From Bacteroidota bacterium (lineage in GTDB: Bacteria > Bacteroidota > Bacteroidia > Chitinophagales > Chitinophagaceae): DNA of 64,000 bases. The stretch covers positions 186,001 through 250,000 of the forward strand of contig VGFT01000001.1 in NCBI GenBank assembly GCA_016868775.1, in the 5' to 3' direction. The notes beneath the pieces are model-generated. The model saw nothing but the letters and a program-made list of their open reading frames with translations. It ran no database searches and had not been told where the DNA came from. Shown piece after piece: positions 1 through 8,384 of this stretch; position 1 is the stretch's first letter; each line of letters starts with the position of its first letter. The translations under genes were made by a program, and so were the position numbers.

Positions 1-628
1 CCGGGAAGTCACCCCACCAGAAGAACAACAAACCTCCCTGATCGGTGCCTCGCTTGATTTGGAGAATACGCCGCTGACCCAACTGTTGCAGACCTATATC
101 ATCTTTCCGATCAAGGACGGGTATCGGCTCATTCATCAGCAGCGCGCACACGAACGGATCCGCTATGAGAAATTGATGCAGGCCGATGCCCAAAAACCTA
201 TGGCATCCCAGAGAAGTATGTTTCCGGCTACCCTTGAACTAAATGCCGCGGATGCCAGCATCCTGGAGGAATTACTCCCTCCACTCCGGGAGTTGGGCTA
301 TCAGATTGAGCCATTTGGCAAAAATACCTATGTTGTACATGGCACCCCAGCCGATTTGGAAAGCGGAGAAGAACAACACACGATCGATTGGCTGCTGGAG
401 CAATACAAACAACTGGCGCAAGAGCTGAAACTTCCCCAAAAAGAATCCCTGATCCGAGCCCTGGCCCGTCAACAAGCCATTCGAAGCGGTGAATACTTGA
501 CCGAACGGGAAATTCGCGAACTTGTACAGGAGTTATTGCACTGCCAACAAGGGAATGTCAGTCCAGACGGACACCCCACGTATCTCGAATTTCGTAAGGA
601 ACAGCTAAATAAATTATTTGGCTATTAA
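1..628 (+). CDS. mutL: DNA mismatch repair protein MutL, C-terminal part (5' end outside window)
   Basis: The reading frame is open from base 2, so the TTG at 59 is not a real start and the gene begins upstream of the window. What remains is the C-terminal dimerisation domain of MutL, recognisable from the AHERIRYE stretch (bases ~146-169) and the AIRSGEYL stretch (~478-501). MutL links MutS mismatch recognition to strand removal. The residues that form the metal-dependent endonuclease in nicking MutLs are changed: DQHA is HQQR, and the CPHGRP-type motif is SPDGHP. This suggests a non-nicking MutL, like that of E. coli. Its TAA overlaps the stop of the convergent dacB-like gene by 3 bases. 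Confidence 0.9.
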   Translation, partial: REVTPPEEQQTSLIGASLDLENTPLTQLLQTYIIFPIKDGYRLIHQQRAHERIRYEKLMQADAQKPMASQRSMFPATLELNAADASILEELLPPLRELGYQIEPFGKNTYVVHGTPADLESGEEQHTIDWLLEQYKQLAQELKLPQKESLIRALARQQAIRSGEYLTEREIRELVQELLHCQQGNVSPDGHPTYLEFRKEQLNKLFGY

Positions 629-1962
629 TATTGCGTGCGAACGCTGAGCAGAAAATTCTGTATCCCATCCCGTACTACTTTAGCGGAGGTCCGATGGTTA
701 TTGACCAGGACGGAAAAAATTAGCCACTTACCAGAGGCAGCCTGTAAAAATCCACTTAAAGTCACGACCCCCGAAAGCGTTCCTGTTTTGGCATAAATCT
801 TACCGGGAATTTGAGTATAGTAGGATTTTAAAGTGCCTATGCCTCCCGTTGGAAAGACACCCGCGATGCGTCTCATTCCAAATTCTTTTTTCATCCGTTG
901 TAGAATAAAAATAAAATCGTCGGGCGTAAATAAATTATATCTGCTGAGTCCAGACCCATCGGTCCACCGCGGCGGATGCGGCATATCCGCAAAATCCGTT
1001 TTCAGGGTCAGATCAATGAGCGCCTCATCATGTAGCTTACCCAACCGTTTCTGGCTGACCATCAACAAACTCTGATCGGCTAAATGATTATCACTTTCAT
1101 ACATCATCATCCGCAACATTGTGTCGGTCAACTGGGAATAAACGGGCCGATAGCCTTCAAATTGCCTCGCAGCACCCATAAAAAAATTATCCCCCGTCCG
1201 GTTTAGCGTATCGCGTAAAAAAAGAAAATTTGTCAACCCATTGTCTGTCTTAAAAGGAATTTGCTGCCCCGTAAAAGCAAATGCGCTGTTTTTCAGAAAA
1301 AAAAGATTTTTCTCAAATTGACGATCGATGTCAAACCGATCTCCTTTCCCGAGCGATTGTATCAGGGGTTCCGAGAAAAAGGGGGGGCGCGCGACAAGCT
1401 TAGGCTTGACGACAAACGGCAACCCGTTTCCATTGCTGCGGGAGAAATGAACCAAGTTCCCGAAAATAGGCATTGAAGCCCGCTCCGTGGAATAGTTGTC
1501 CTGATATCCGTCCCACGTCCACCCGCTCCCGTAGGGAGTGAATTCGTCCGCCGCATTGTATTGGAGCTCAATCTTTTTATTTGTTTGCTGCAGGTACCGA
1601 AAAAAACGCTGCTCCGGAAAAAGCGGGTTTAAAAAAGTCGGATCCCCCGCGGGGGTGATGAAGAGCGTATCGCCCACCTCCCGCATTCGAAAACTCAACA
1701 AACTATCTCCCAAATATTTCATTGCCAAATAGCAGGTGGAGATTTTTGTATTGCTGGCCGGGGTAAAGAAGTGATCGGATTGATATTGGAATAAATATTT
1801 TGCCGAATCGGGATCATAGAGACTAATGCCAATATGTGCCTGCTGAATTTGGGGGGCCTCAAGCAAATACTTGTTGGCCTCGCGCTGAATAAATTGTGCT
1901 GAAGACGTAAAGGGGGCAAGAACAAAAAGTAAAAAAATGATCCGGTGTATAGGCTTCCTCAT
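625..1962 (-). CDS. dacB: D-alanyl-D-alanine carboxypeptidase/endopeptidase, PBP4 type (peptidase S13)
   Basis: This is a periplasmic penicillin-binding protein that trims or cuts peptidoglycan peptides. The ATG at 1962 gives 445 residues beginning with a signal peptide (MRKPIHRIIFLLFVLAPFTS, then SAQ). An in-frame extension upstream would run into the neighbouring gene and has no signal-peptide character, so it was rejected. The active-site motifs are in order: SxxK as SNTK (70-73), SxN as SDN near residue 290, and KTG at 392-394 in KIYAKTGTLSG. Family S13 enzymes usually have 430-500 residues, so it is full length. It follows the arginase-like gene on the same strand with a 40-base gap. Confidence 0.9.
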   Translation of the reverse strand: MRKPIHRIIFLLFVLAPFTSSAQFIQREANKYLLEAPQIQQAHIGISLYDPDSAKYLFQYQSDHFFTPASNTKISTCYLAMKYLGDSLLSFRMREVGDTLFITPAGDPTFLNPLFPEQRFFRYLQQTNKKIELQYNAADEFTPYGSGWTWDGYQDNYSTERASMPIFGNLVHFSRSNGNGLPFVVKPKLVARPPFFSEPLIQSLGKGDRFDIDRQFEKNLFFLKNSAFAFTGQQIPFKTDNGLTNFLFLRDTLNRTGDNFFMGAARQFEGYRPVYSQLTDTMLRMMMYESDNHLADQSLLMVSQKRLGKLHDEALIDLTLKTDFADMPHPPRWTDGSGLSRYNLFTPDDFIFILQRMKKEFGMRRIAGVFPTGGIGTLKSYYTQIPGKIYAKTGTLSGVVTLSGFLQAASGKWLIFSVLVNNHRTSAKVVRDGIQNFLLSVRTQY

Positions 1963-2002
1963 GTTCGAACGTATTAAAATTTGGAGTTCACGAATAAGGC
2001 AG

Positions 2003-3139
2003 TTAATTCCTTTCCTGTGCCCGAAGCCAGCGCTCGGGAATCTCGTTGCTGCTGGCGAGCAAATAGTCCTTGTAGCTACAAGCGATGAATTGCTTATTGG
2101 GCAACTGCATCCACCAACGCCCCGTCTTTTTACTTTGTAAAAAGACGGTTTCGACCTCGGCAAAGACCATGATGTATTCGTTGAAGGAATCGCGCTCATC
2201 CAGATCGGCTTCCCGACGGCCCCGGCTTCGGCCATCCAGTACATACCAAATCATATGTGCCAATTGTTCGGCACTTATCCCATTGGGATCGGCCTCCCGG
2301 TCGTAGCCATAAAGACCAATGGAGCTGATATGAGGACTTAGTCCGGCGTACCGCATCAATACACACGCCTCCTCGCCGCTGAACCCATTCGGACTTAAAG
2401 TACTGGCCGGTGAATAGGCTTGTGCGATAGATTGAATATCAAAACTGAGCAGATGCGTATTACGAAGTACGGGCTCCATTTCTTCCATACTCTCTTTGAC
2501 ATTGCCTACCCGGTAACAGTCAAATCGCAACGAATCCAGCGTTTCCAAGATACCGGGGTGCACATAATAACTCTGAAACCCGATGTGGTTGTAATGCCGT
2601 ATGAAATTGGGCGTTCCCGTTAACATCTCCATCAGGAAATGCTCGGCCGGGTTGATCGCATCCGTATAAAGATCAATCCGGGCATCAATGCCACTGGCCT
2701 CAATTATTTTTCCGGTACTCGCATAAGCACGGTACTGACCCAGGGTCAAGTCTTGTGAGCCCCCCAAAATAATCACGGTCTTTCCCGCCTCAATCAGCTC
2801 CTTGACCACGGTTGATAAGGCAGCATACGTATCGGAAAGGGTATAGCCAATCCGGATGTTTCCAACGTCGGCCAATCCGATGTCGGTATGCCAATAGAAA
2901 AGTCGATAGAAATGCCGACGAATGACATCCGGCGCATCGGTATCTGTTCGGGAAAGATCCGCCCCTCGCATGTCGCCACATCCCACCAACACGAGGGAGG
3001 CTGAATCCAACTCCGGAAACTCGGATTCATAAGCGTCAATGACAAACCCGATCTGTCCATCCAAATATCCTTGGTCGCCACTCAAAACCGGTTTGGAAAG
3101 AGGTGTCAAAAAATCAGCAATGCGCAGACGATCTCCCAT
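2003..3139 (-). CDS. Arginase/formimidoylglutamase-family protein with degenerate metal site
   Basis: The 378-residue protein has the ureohydrolase fold: GGSQD (126-130) sits where arginases have GGDHS, DARID (152-156) where they have DAHxD, and SFDIQ (232-236) where they have SxDxD. Three of the six canonical Mn ligands are therefore replaced (H to Q, H to R, D to Q), and the D of GGDHS is S. Bacteroidota carry related proteins annotated as formimidoylglutamase or arginase family. With this site the classical two-metal hydrolysis of arginine or agmatine looks unlikely; a structural or altered role is inferred. It is divergent from pheS, with only 30 bases between the start codons. Confidence 0.8.
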   Translation of the reverse strand: MGDRLRIADFLTPLSKPVLSGDQGYLDGQIGFVIDAYESEFPELDSASLVLVGCGDMRGADLSRTDTDAPDVIRRHFYRLFYWHTDIGLADVGNIRIGYTLSDTYAALSTVVKELIEAGKTVIILGGSQDLTLGQYRAYASTGKIIEASGIDARIDLYTDAINPAEHFLMEMLTGTPNFIRHYNHIGFQSYYVHPGILETLDSLRFDCYRVGNVKESMEEMEPVLRNTHLLSFDIQSIAQAYSPASTLSPNGFSGEEACVLMRYAGLSPHISSIGLYGYDREADPNGISAEQLAHMIWYVLDGRSRGRREADLDERDSFNEYIMVFAEVETVFLQSKKTGRWWMQLPNKQFIACSYKDYLLASSNEIPERWLRAQERN

Positions 3140-3144
3140 GCCGA

Positions 3145-3152
3145 CGAAGATA
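3145..3152 (-). promoter_or_regulatory. -7 promoter box of the arginase-like gene (TATCTTCG)
   Basis: Matches the Bacteroidota -7 consensus TAnnTTTG at 7 of 8 positions. The box ends 5 bases before the ATG at 3139, so transcription should start at or next to the start codon. It forms part of a perfect 16-base palindrome (3147-3162) shared with the pheS box. Confidence 0.55.
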
Positions 3153-3156
3153 ACGT

Positions 3157-3164
3157 TATCTTTG
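3157..3164 (+). promoter_or_regulatory. -7 promoter box of pheS (TATCTTTG)
   Basis: Perfect TAnnTTTG match ending 5 bases before the pheS ATG at 3170; a leaderless mRNA is inferred. Only 4 bases separate it from the oppositely directed box of the arginase-like gene. Confidence 0.65.
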
Positions 3165-3169
3165 TGTGC

Positions 3170-4201
3170 ATGGAAGCCTTACGCCAACAACTGGTACAAC
3201 TTCGCCAGGAGATCGATGCGTTCCCTGTGCACGATGCGATCAATACCGAAGATTTCCGCATTCGTTTCCTCGGTACGATGGGAGCGCTAAAAACGGTTAT
3301 GGCAGAACTGAAAAACGTTCCACCGGAGCAGCGAAAGGAGGCCGGACAACTGCTTAATGAAATCAAATCCTACGCCGAATCGGTTTACCAGCAACACCTC
3401 GATCGTACCCGCACAACGACTGTAGAAACATCTCGGACAACCGATCGCAGTCGCTCAGGCTCCCCCCAACCGATTGGTTCCCGCCATCCCGTCACCCGGA
3501 TGAAAAACGAGATTGTTTCCATTTTTCAAAAACTTGGGTTTGCCGTAGCCGAGGGACCGGAGATCGAGGACGACTGGCACAATTTCGGCGCCCTGAACCT
3601 ACCCGCGCACCACCCGGCACGCGACATGCAAGACACGTTTTATGTACAGCAGAACCCCGATTGGGTTCTGCGCACCCATACCAGCAGTGTCCAGATCCGA
3701 GAGATGGAAAAGGGAACACTACCCTTACGACTGCTGATGCCCGGATGCGTATTTCGGAACGAAACCATCAGTGCCCGGAGCCACTGTTTCTTTCATCAGG
3801 TAGAAGGATTGTACATCGATGAACAGGTCTCTTTCGCCGACCTCAAACAAACCCTTTACTTTTTCGTACAAGAGATGTACGGGAAAGACGTTCAAATCCG
3901 TTTTCGCCCCTCGTATTTCCCTTTCACCGAGCCCAGTGCCGAAATGGACATCAGTTGTTTCATCTGCGCCGGTGCAGGATGCCCCGTGTGTAAAAAATCC
4001 GGCTGGGTCGAGATCCTTGGATGCGGCATGGTACATCCGAACGTTTTGCGCAATTGCCAAATCGATCCGGAAAAATATACTGGCTTTGCTTTCGGAATGG
4101 GCGTCGAACGACCGGCCATGCTGAAATACGGCGTAAACGACCTGAGGCTATTCAGCGAAAACGATGTTCGCTTTCTTCGTCAATTCCCCGCCGTTAGCTG
4201 A
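3170..4201 (+). CDS. pheS: Phenylalanine--tRNA ligase alpha subunit
   Basis: PheS is the catalytic subunit of the cytosolic alpha2beta2 phenylalanyl-tRNA synthetase. The 343-residue protein has an N-terminal coiled coil (about 1-90) followed by the class II core: the GPEIEDDWHNF region, the RTHTSSVQIR stretch (motif 2 area), and GCGMVHPNVL and GFAFGMGVERPAML near the C-terminus. An upstream in-frame ATG at 3071 lies inside the divergent gene and adds 33 residues unlike PheS, so 3170 is chosen; the promoter box supports this. pheT is not nearby. The TGA overlaps the next gene's ATG by one base (TGATG), so the two are probably translationally coupled. Confidence 0.96.
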   Translation: MEALRQQLVQLRQEIDAFPVHDAINTEDFRIRFLGTMGALKTVMAELKNVPPEQRKEAGQLLNEIKSYAESVYQQHLDRTRTTTVETSRTTDRSRSGSPQPIGSRHPVTRMKNEIVSIFQKLGFAVAEGPEIEDDWHNFGALNLPAHHPARDMQDTFYVQQNPDWVLRTHTSSVQIREMEKGTLPLRLLMPGCVFRNETISARSHCFFHQVEGLYIDEQVSFADLKQTLYFFVQEMYGKDVQIRFRPSYFPFTEPSAEMDISCFICAGAGCPVCKKSGWVEILGCGMVHPNVLRNCQIDPEKYTGFAFGMGVERPAMLKYGVNDLRLFSENDVRFLRQFPAVS

Positions 4202-5052
4202 TGAGCCAGGAAATTCACCGCGTCTGTGTATGTGGAGCCGGTACCATGGGGGCCGGAATCGCCCAAACCCTGGCAACCGCCGGTTATTCCACGCTGGTGT
4301 ATGACGTGCAACCAGCCGGACTCGAACGGGCCGCCCAACAAATCGAAAAACAATTGGACGGGGCAATCTCCAAAGGAAAGCTTGCCGCCGGATCGACAGA
4401 GAAAATCCTGCAACGCATTGAATTCACCAACGACCTTCAAGCCTGCTTGGCCGATCTTTTCATCGAAGCGATCGTAGAACGAATGGAGGACAAAGTGGCC
4501 CTCTTCAACCAACTGGCCGAATTGAACCACAGTGAATCCATCTTCGCCACCAATACCTCCTCCCTCTCGGTCACGCACTTGTCCAATCAAGTACAAAATC
4601 CGGCCCGCGTGATCGGATTGCATTTCTTCAACCCGGCCCACCTGATGAAATTGGTAGAAGTGATCACCACCCGCCAAACCGATCCAAAAGTGCTCGATAC
4701 TGCCTGGGCCTGGGTCGAATCCATCGGAAAGAAGCCGGTTCGATGCGCGGATACTCCGGGGTTCATCGTGAACCGCGTAGCCCGTCCCTACTACCTAGAA
4801 GCGATGCGGCTCGTTGAAACGGGAGACGTTTCGCCCGAGCAAGTTGATCGTATCCTGGAATCAGCCGGATTTAAGTTGGGGCCCTTTCAGTTAACCGACC
4901 TCATCGGGCAAGACATCAACCTTGTGGTGAGTCGTTCGGTGTACGAACAACTGGGCCGCCCGCTGCGACTGAAACCCTCGTCCCTTCAGGAAGAAAAGGT
5001 CAATGAAGGAAAACTGGGAAGAAAAACCGGAGAAGGATTTTATCGTTATTGA
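4201..5052 (+). CDS. 3-hydroxyacyl-CoA (3-hydroxybutyryl-CoA) dehydrogenase
   Basis: NAD-dependent oxidation of 3-hydroxyacyl-CoA to 3-ketoacyl-CoA, used in fatty-acid or butyrate-type metabolism. The 283-residue protein has the Rossmann motif GAGTMG (12-17), the ATNTSS stretch (116-121), and the catalytic His141 in HFFNP with Glu153 in KLVEV, followed by the helical dimerisation domain (KPVRCADTPGFIVNR). The length is typical of stand-alone Hbd enzymes. It is coupled to pheS by a one-base overlap and followed after 6 bases by an SDR gene. Confidence 0.92.
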   Translation: MSQEIHRVCVCGAGTMGAGIAQTLATAGYSTLVYDVQPAGLERAAQQIEKQLDGAISKGKLAAGSTEKILQRIEFTNDLQACLADLFIEAIVERMEDKVALFNQLAELNHSESIFATNTSSLSVTHLSNQVQNPARVIGLHFFNPAHLMKLVEVITTRQTDPKVLDTAWAWVESIGKKPVRCADTPGFIVNRVARPYYLEAMRLVETGDVSPEQVDRILESAGFKLGPFQLTDLIGQDINLVVSRSVYEQLGRPLRLKPSSLQEEKVNEGKLGRKTGEGFYRY

Positions 5053-5058
5053 TCCAAC

Positions 5059-6045
5059 GTGTCAAAACCCCTCATACTCCTCACCGGGGCCACCGGATTT
5101 CTCGGCTCTTATATCCTGCAAGAGCTGATCGAACAGGGATACCCTGTACGAGCGTTGCGCCGTACAACCAAAGCACTCCCCTGGATCCCGAGCCAGGTAT
5201 GCTCCAAAGTAGATTGGAGAGAAGGCGATGTATTGGATGTGGTTTCCTTACAGGAAGCACTAAGCGGCGTAGAGGCGATTATCCACTCCGCAGCAGTTGT
5301 GTCTTTCCAACCCCAGGAACGTACCCGGATGTATCAAGTCAACGTGGAGGGCACTGCCAACGTAGTGAATATGGCCCTGGAAGCAGGCGTTCGGCGATTT
5401 ATTCATATCAGTTCAGTTGCAGCGCTGGGTCGCACCGAGAAGGAGTCGACCGTAAGTGAAGAATGTAAATGGGAAGACAATCCGGTACAAACACACTATG
5501 CTCGCAGCAAGTTCAAAGCCGAATTACAAGCCTGGCGTGGAATGGCAGAAGGATTGGAAGGACTGATCCTAAATCCAAGCACCATCCTGGGCTACGGCGA
5601 CTGGAATAGTGGCAGTTGCCGTTTATTCAAGCAAATTCATCAGGGATTTCCTTGGTATACAGAAGGGATCAACGGCTTTGTGGACGTGCGCGATGTGGCC
5701 CAGGCCACCCGTTTGGCATTGGAATCCACCACCTCTGAACAACGCTATATTCTGTGTGCCGAAAATTGGTCGTTCCGAGATTTGCAACAAGCCATGGCAG
5801 ATGGTTTTGGCGTGAAAGGTCCAACTCAAAAAGCAACCCCATTTTTGTTGGGACTGGCTTGGCGTATGGCATCCTGGAAGGGGTGGTTGACGGGCAAACC
5901 CGAACTGCTCAGCAAAGAAAGCGCCCGGGTGGGGGTAAGTCGGACACAATTTGACAATAAAAAATTCTTAGCGGCTTTCCCTACTTTTAAGTACCGGCCT
6001 ATTTTACAAACGATTCATGAAGCCTGTCAACAATATCAACAATAA
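5059..6045 (+). CDS. NAD(P)-dependent epimerase/dehydratase (extended SDR)
   Basis: A 328-residue extended short-chain dehydrogenase. The nucleotide-binding motif TGATGFLG is at 9-16, Ser118/Ser119 lie in HISSV, and the catalytic pair is Tyr147/Lys151 (YARSK). The overall look (VNVEGTANVV, FVDVRDVA) resembles dihydroflavonol-reductase or 3-beta-HSD-like SDRs. The substrate cannot be told. The start is a GTG at 5059, six bases after the preceding stop; no in-frame ATG precedes the Rossmann motif. It probably shares an operon with pheS and the hydroxyacyl-CoA dehydrogenase. Confidence 0.82.
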   Translation: MSKPLILLTGATGFLGSYILQELIEQGYPVRALRRTTKALPWIPSQVCSKVDWREGDVLDVVSLQEALSGVEAIIHSAAVVSFQPQERTRMYQVNVEGTANVVNMALEAGVRRFIHISSVAALGRTEKESTVSEECKWEDNPVQTHYARSKFKAELQAWRGMAEGLEGLILNPSTILGYGDWNSGSCRLFKQIHQGFPWYTEGINGFVDVRDVAQATRLALESTTSEQRYILCAENWSFRDLQQAMADGFGVKGPTQKATPFLLGLAWRMASWKGWLTGKPELLSKESARVGVSRTQFDNKKFLAAFPTFKYRPILQTIHEACQQYQQ

Positions 6046-6075
6046 CTGCTTTCCTGATGCCGTTATAAATCCCCC

Positions 6076-7140
6076 ATGCTGTCGAGATCCCTGCTGCTCC
6101 TGCTGATCCTGTGCGGCCCCCTTTTGATGCGGGCCCAGTATACCATAACCGGAAGAATCGTGGATTCAACAACCCAGGAGCCCCTTTACCGAGCCTCGGT
6201 ATTCTGTCAGGGAACGACCCTGGGCACCTCATCAGACAAAGACGGATATTTCCAACTTCCGTTGCGAAGCGGTGGATACGACCTGACGATAAGCTATACG
6301 GGCTATCTACCCCAAGTCGTCCGAGTCAGCGAATCGATAGACCTGCCCATTGCCTTGGTCAAAAGAGATAATTCGCTAGGAGAAGTAGTAATAAAAAGCA
6401 GCAACGAAGTGGCCGATGGCTGGGATAAATACGGCGATTTTTTTAAAAACCATTTCATTGGTGAATCCAAATTGGCAACTACCTGCGAGATACGCAATCC
6501 CGAAACACTACGCTTTCTCTATTATAAGAAAAGCAACCGCCTCAAAGTATTGGCCGATGAACCGCTGCAACTGATCCATCCCGGACTGGGCTACGAGATC
6601 CGTTACCAACTGGATTCCTTCGTCTATTATTACAATACGGAGTACTTTCTCTATCGGGGATATTCGTTTTATACGGAACTGGAGGGAGAGGACTCTACCC
6701 GCCTGGCCTGGAAGCGAAACCGAAGCGATGCCTACGCCGGCTCGCGGTTGCAATTCATGCACAATTACTACGACTCAACGCTGGAGGAAAATGGTTGGGT
6801 GATCGATCTACTGAATGAAAATAGCGAAAAGACATTCACCAAGATCAACCCCTACGACACGACCTTTTACCTGATGCTGGACAGCACCGAGGAGATCGAA
6901 ATTGATTTTCCACGAAAAATCAGCATCACCTACAAGAAAAAATCGCCAGAACCCGGATACCTGAAATCCATGAAACTTCCCAAGGGAACCCCTTATTTGA
7001 TCAGCTATATCGATCTGAAATTTCCAATCGTTATACGCCCAAATGGATATTTCTACAACCAGTCTGATTGGTTCCAGCAAGGTTACTGGGTTTGGAAAAA
7101 CGTTGGCGACCAGCTGCCAACCGATTACGAACCCGACTGA
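6076..7140 (+). CDS. Secreted protein with carboxypeptidase-regulatory-like domain
   Basis: A 354-residue exported protein. A signal peptide (about 1-20, ending LLMRAQ) is followed by a CarboxypepD_reg-like beta-sandwich (about 21-105: [19 protein letters not shown] ... [11 protein letters not shown]), the domain that opens many Bacteroidota TonB-linked proteins. The remaining 250 residues are rich in Tyr and charged residues and have no enzymatic motif that I recognise. It has no outer-membrane barrel, so it is probably periplasmic or surface-associated. Its 3' end overlaps the convergent lpxD by 16 bases. Confidence 0.7.
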   Translation: MLSRSLLLLLILCGPLLMRAQYTITGRIVDSTTQEPLYRASVFCQGTTLGTSSDKDGYFQLPLRSGGYDLTISYTGYLPQVVRVSESIDLPIALVKRDNSLGEVVIKSSNEVADGWDKYGDFFKNHFIGESKLATTCEIRNPETLRFLYYKKSNRLKVLADEPLQLIHPGLGYEIRYQLDSFVYYYNTEYFLYRGYSFYTELEGEDSTRLAWKRNRSDAYAGSRLQFMHNYYDSTLEENGWVIDLLNENSEKTFTKINPYDTTFYLMLDSTEEIEIDFPRKISITYKKKSPEPGYLKSMKLPKGTPYLISYIDLKFPIVIRPNGYFYNQSDWFQQGYWVWKNVGDQLPTDYEPD

Positions 7141-8078
7141 CCATTAAGCCTCTGCCAAATCTGTGGAATGCGTTTGATCCACACCAACTCGCGCTTTTTC
7201 TGTGAAGCTTCCTCCACCGGAGAACCAAAATAAACCTTCCCGCCCTCCAGCGATGAAGGAACACCACTCTGGGCCAACACGATGGCTCCTGCCCCGATCG
7301 TGAGTGTTTTGCTGATGCCTACCTGCCCCCACAACGTCACACCATCCTCGATGACTGTAGCGCCGGCAATACCCACCTGTGCCGCGATGATGCAATTCTT
7401 TCCAATGCGGGTATCGTGGCCCACCTGTACCAAATTATCCAATTTGGTACCCGCCCCGATACGTGTTTCATGCGTCACGCCCCGATCAATCGTACAATTG
7501 GCACCAATCTCTACTTCATCCTCAATAATCACATTTCCACAGCTTAGCATGCGCGTATAAGGAAGCGGTCGATGGGGTCTCTTATTGTAATAAAAAGCAT
7601 CACTCCCAATAACCGTACCCGCCTGGATCACCACCCGATCCCCGACCTGCGCACCCGCACCAATCACCACATTGGGATGGATAATACAATCCTTTCCAAT
7701 AACCGCCCGCGGCCCTACACAAACCCCTGACATCAACACCGTACCCGGGCCCACCACAGCCGAATCCGCAATGGGCTTGGAAATCGGATCGAACGGTTGA
7801 TAGGTTGATACGATTTGTTGATAGGCGACAAATGGATCACTGACCACCAACAGCGCTTTCCCCTTCCGAACATCCACTTTCGCATTGATGATGATGTACG
7901 AGGCGGCCGATCGGAGACATTTATCATAATACTTCGGATGATCGACAAAGACCAGATCGCCCGATTCTACCCGATGAATTTCATTGATACCGGTTACTTG
8001 CGCTTGTGGATCACCGATCAGCTCGGCATCAATAAGGGAAGCAATCTCCGCTAACGGAATTGGATTTTTGAACCGCAT
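7125..8078 (-). CDS. lpxD: UDP-3-O-acylglucosamine N-acyltransferase LpxD
   Basis: LpxD adds the N-linked hydroxyacyl chain during lipid A synthesis at the cytoplasmic face of the inner membrane. The 317-residue protein has an N-terminal uridine-binding domain (about 1-100) and then a left-handed beta-helix of hexapeptide repeats (about 105-290). The expected catalytic histidine is His221 in [12 protein letters not shown]. It is slightly shorter than the usual ~340-residue LpxD and may be the second, variant LpxD often found in Bacteroidota. No lpxC/fabZ or lpxA is adjacent. Confidence 0.85.
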   Translation of the reverse strand: MRFKNPIPLAEIASLIDAELIGDPQAQVTGINEIHRVESGDLVFVDHPKYYDKCLRSAASYIIINAKVDVRKGKALLVVSDPFVAYQQIVSTYQPFDPISKPIADSAVVGPGTVLMSGVCVGPRAVIGKDCIIHPNVVIGAGAQVGDRVVIQAGTVIGSDAFYYNKRPHRPLPYTRMLSCGNVIIEDEVEIGANCTIDRGVTHETRIGAGTKLDNLVQVGHDTRIGKNCIIAAQVGIAGATVIEDGVTLWGQVGISKTLTIGAGAIVLAQSGVPSSLEGGKVYFGSPVEEASQKKRELVWIKRIPQIWQRLNGQSGS

Positions 8079-8092
8079 ACATTCAATTTTTA

Positions 8093-8100
8093 CAAAGGTA
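8093..8100 (-). promoter_or_regulatory. -7 promoter box of lpxD (TACCTTTG)
   Basis: Perfect TAnnTTTG match on the minus strand, ending 14 bases before the lpxD start codon. Confidence 0.6.
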
Positions 8101-8247
8101 TCGAAGCAAATTCGAGTCGCTTCAAGTAGATGATCATCGCTGCTTACACAATCTATGATGACATCTTACGATTTTCTGTTTATCCACAAGCCATGAAAAA
8201 ATGTGAATAAAAGCAGCTTAAAATTTTTTTGGTTTGTTTATTTGATA

Positions 8248-8255
8248 TAATATTG
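8248..8255 (+). promoter_or_regulatory. -7 promoter box for candidate small RNA (TAATATTG)
   Basis: Matches TAnnTTTG at 7 of 8 positions. A TTTG (8228-8231) lies 16 bases upstream as a possible -33 element. Transcription would begin near 8261, exactly where a GGGAAAC/GTTTCCC hairpin begins. Confidence 0.45.
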
Positions 8256-8260
8256 TGGTG

Positions 8261-8333
8261 GGGAAACGCAGTTTCCCTGTACTTACTAACCCATCCATAT
8301 ATTTCCCTCCGCTTCTGCGGAGGGATTTTTTTT
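8261..8333 (+). ncRNA. Candidate ~73-nt small RNA in the lpxD-yicC gap
   Basis: The 306-base gap 8079-8384 holds no credible ORF. It contains a compact unit: a promoter-like box (8248-8255), a 5' hairpin GGGAAAC-GCA-GTTTCCC (8261-8277), a 26-base unstructured linker, and a strong terminator (8304-8333). The flanking genes diverge, so no plus-strand coding gene upstream could need this terminator, and yicC has its own promoter box at 8363. A short independent transcript is the simplest reading. Its function is unknown and I recognise no RNA family. Confidence 0.45.
8304..8333 (+). terminator. Rho-independent terminator, orphan with respect to genes
   Basis: Stem CCCTCCGC (8305-8312) and GCGGAGGG (8317-8324), loop TTCT, extended by a T-A pair and followed by eight T residues (8326-8333). 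The T-run is only on the plus-strand side, which fixes the direction. Confidence 0.8.
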
Positions 8334-8362
8334 CGACCTACTTGCGTCTCGTGAATAAAAAA

Positions 8363-8370
8363 TATCTTTA
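8363..8370 (+). promoter_or_regulatory. -7 promoter box of yicC (TATCTTTA)
   Basis: Seven of 8 match to TAnnTTTG. It is 14 bases before the yicC ATG, and a TTG (8342-8344) lies 18 bases upstream as a possible -33 element. Confidence 0.5.
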
Positions 8371-8384
8371 AATATAAATCACTG

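Noticed and set aside
3071-3169. Upstream N-terminal extension of PheS
   Set aside because: Lies in the divergent gene and over both promoter boxes; the extra 33 residues do not resemble PheS.
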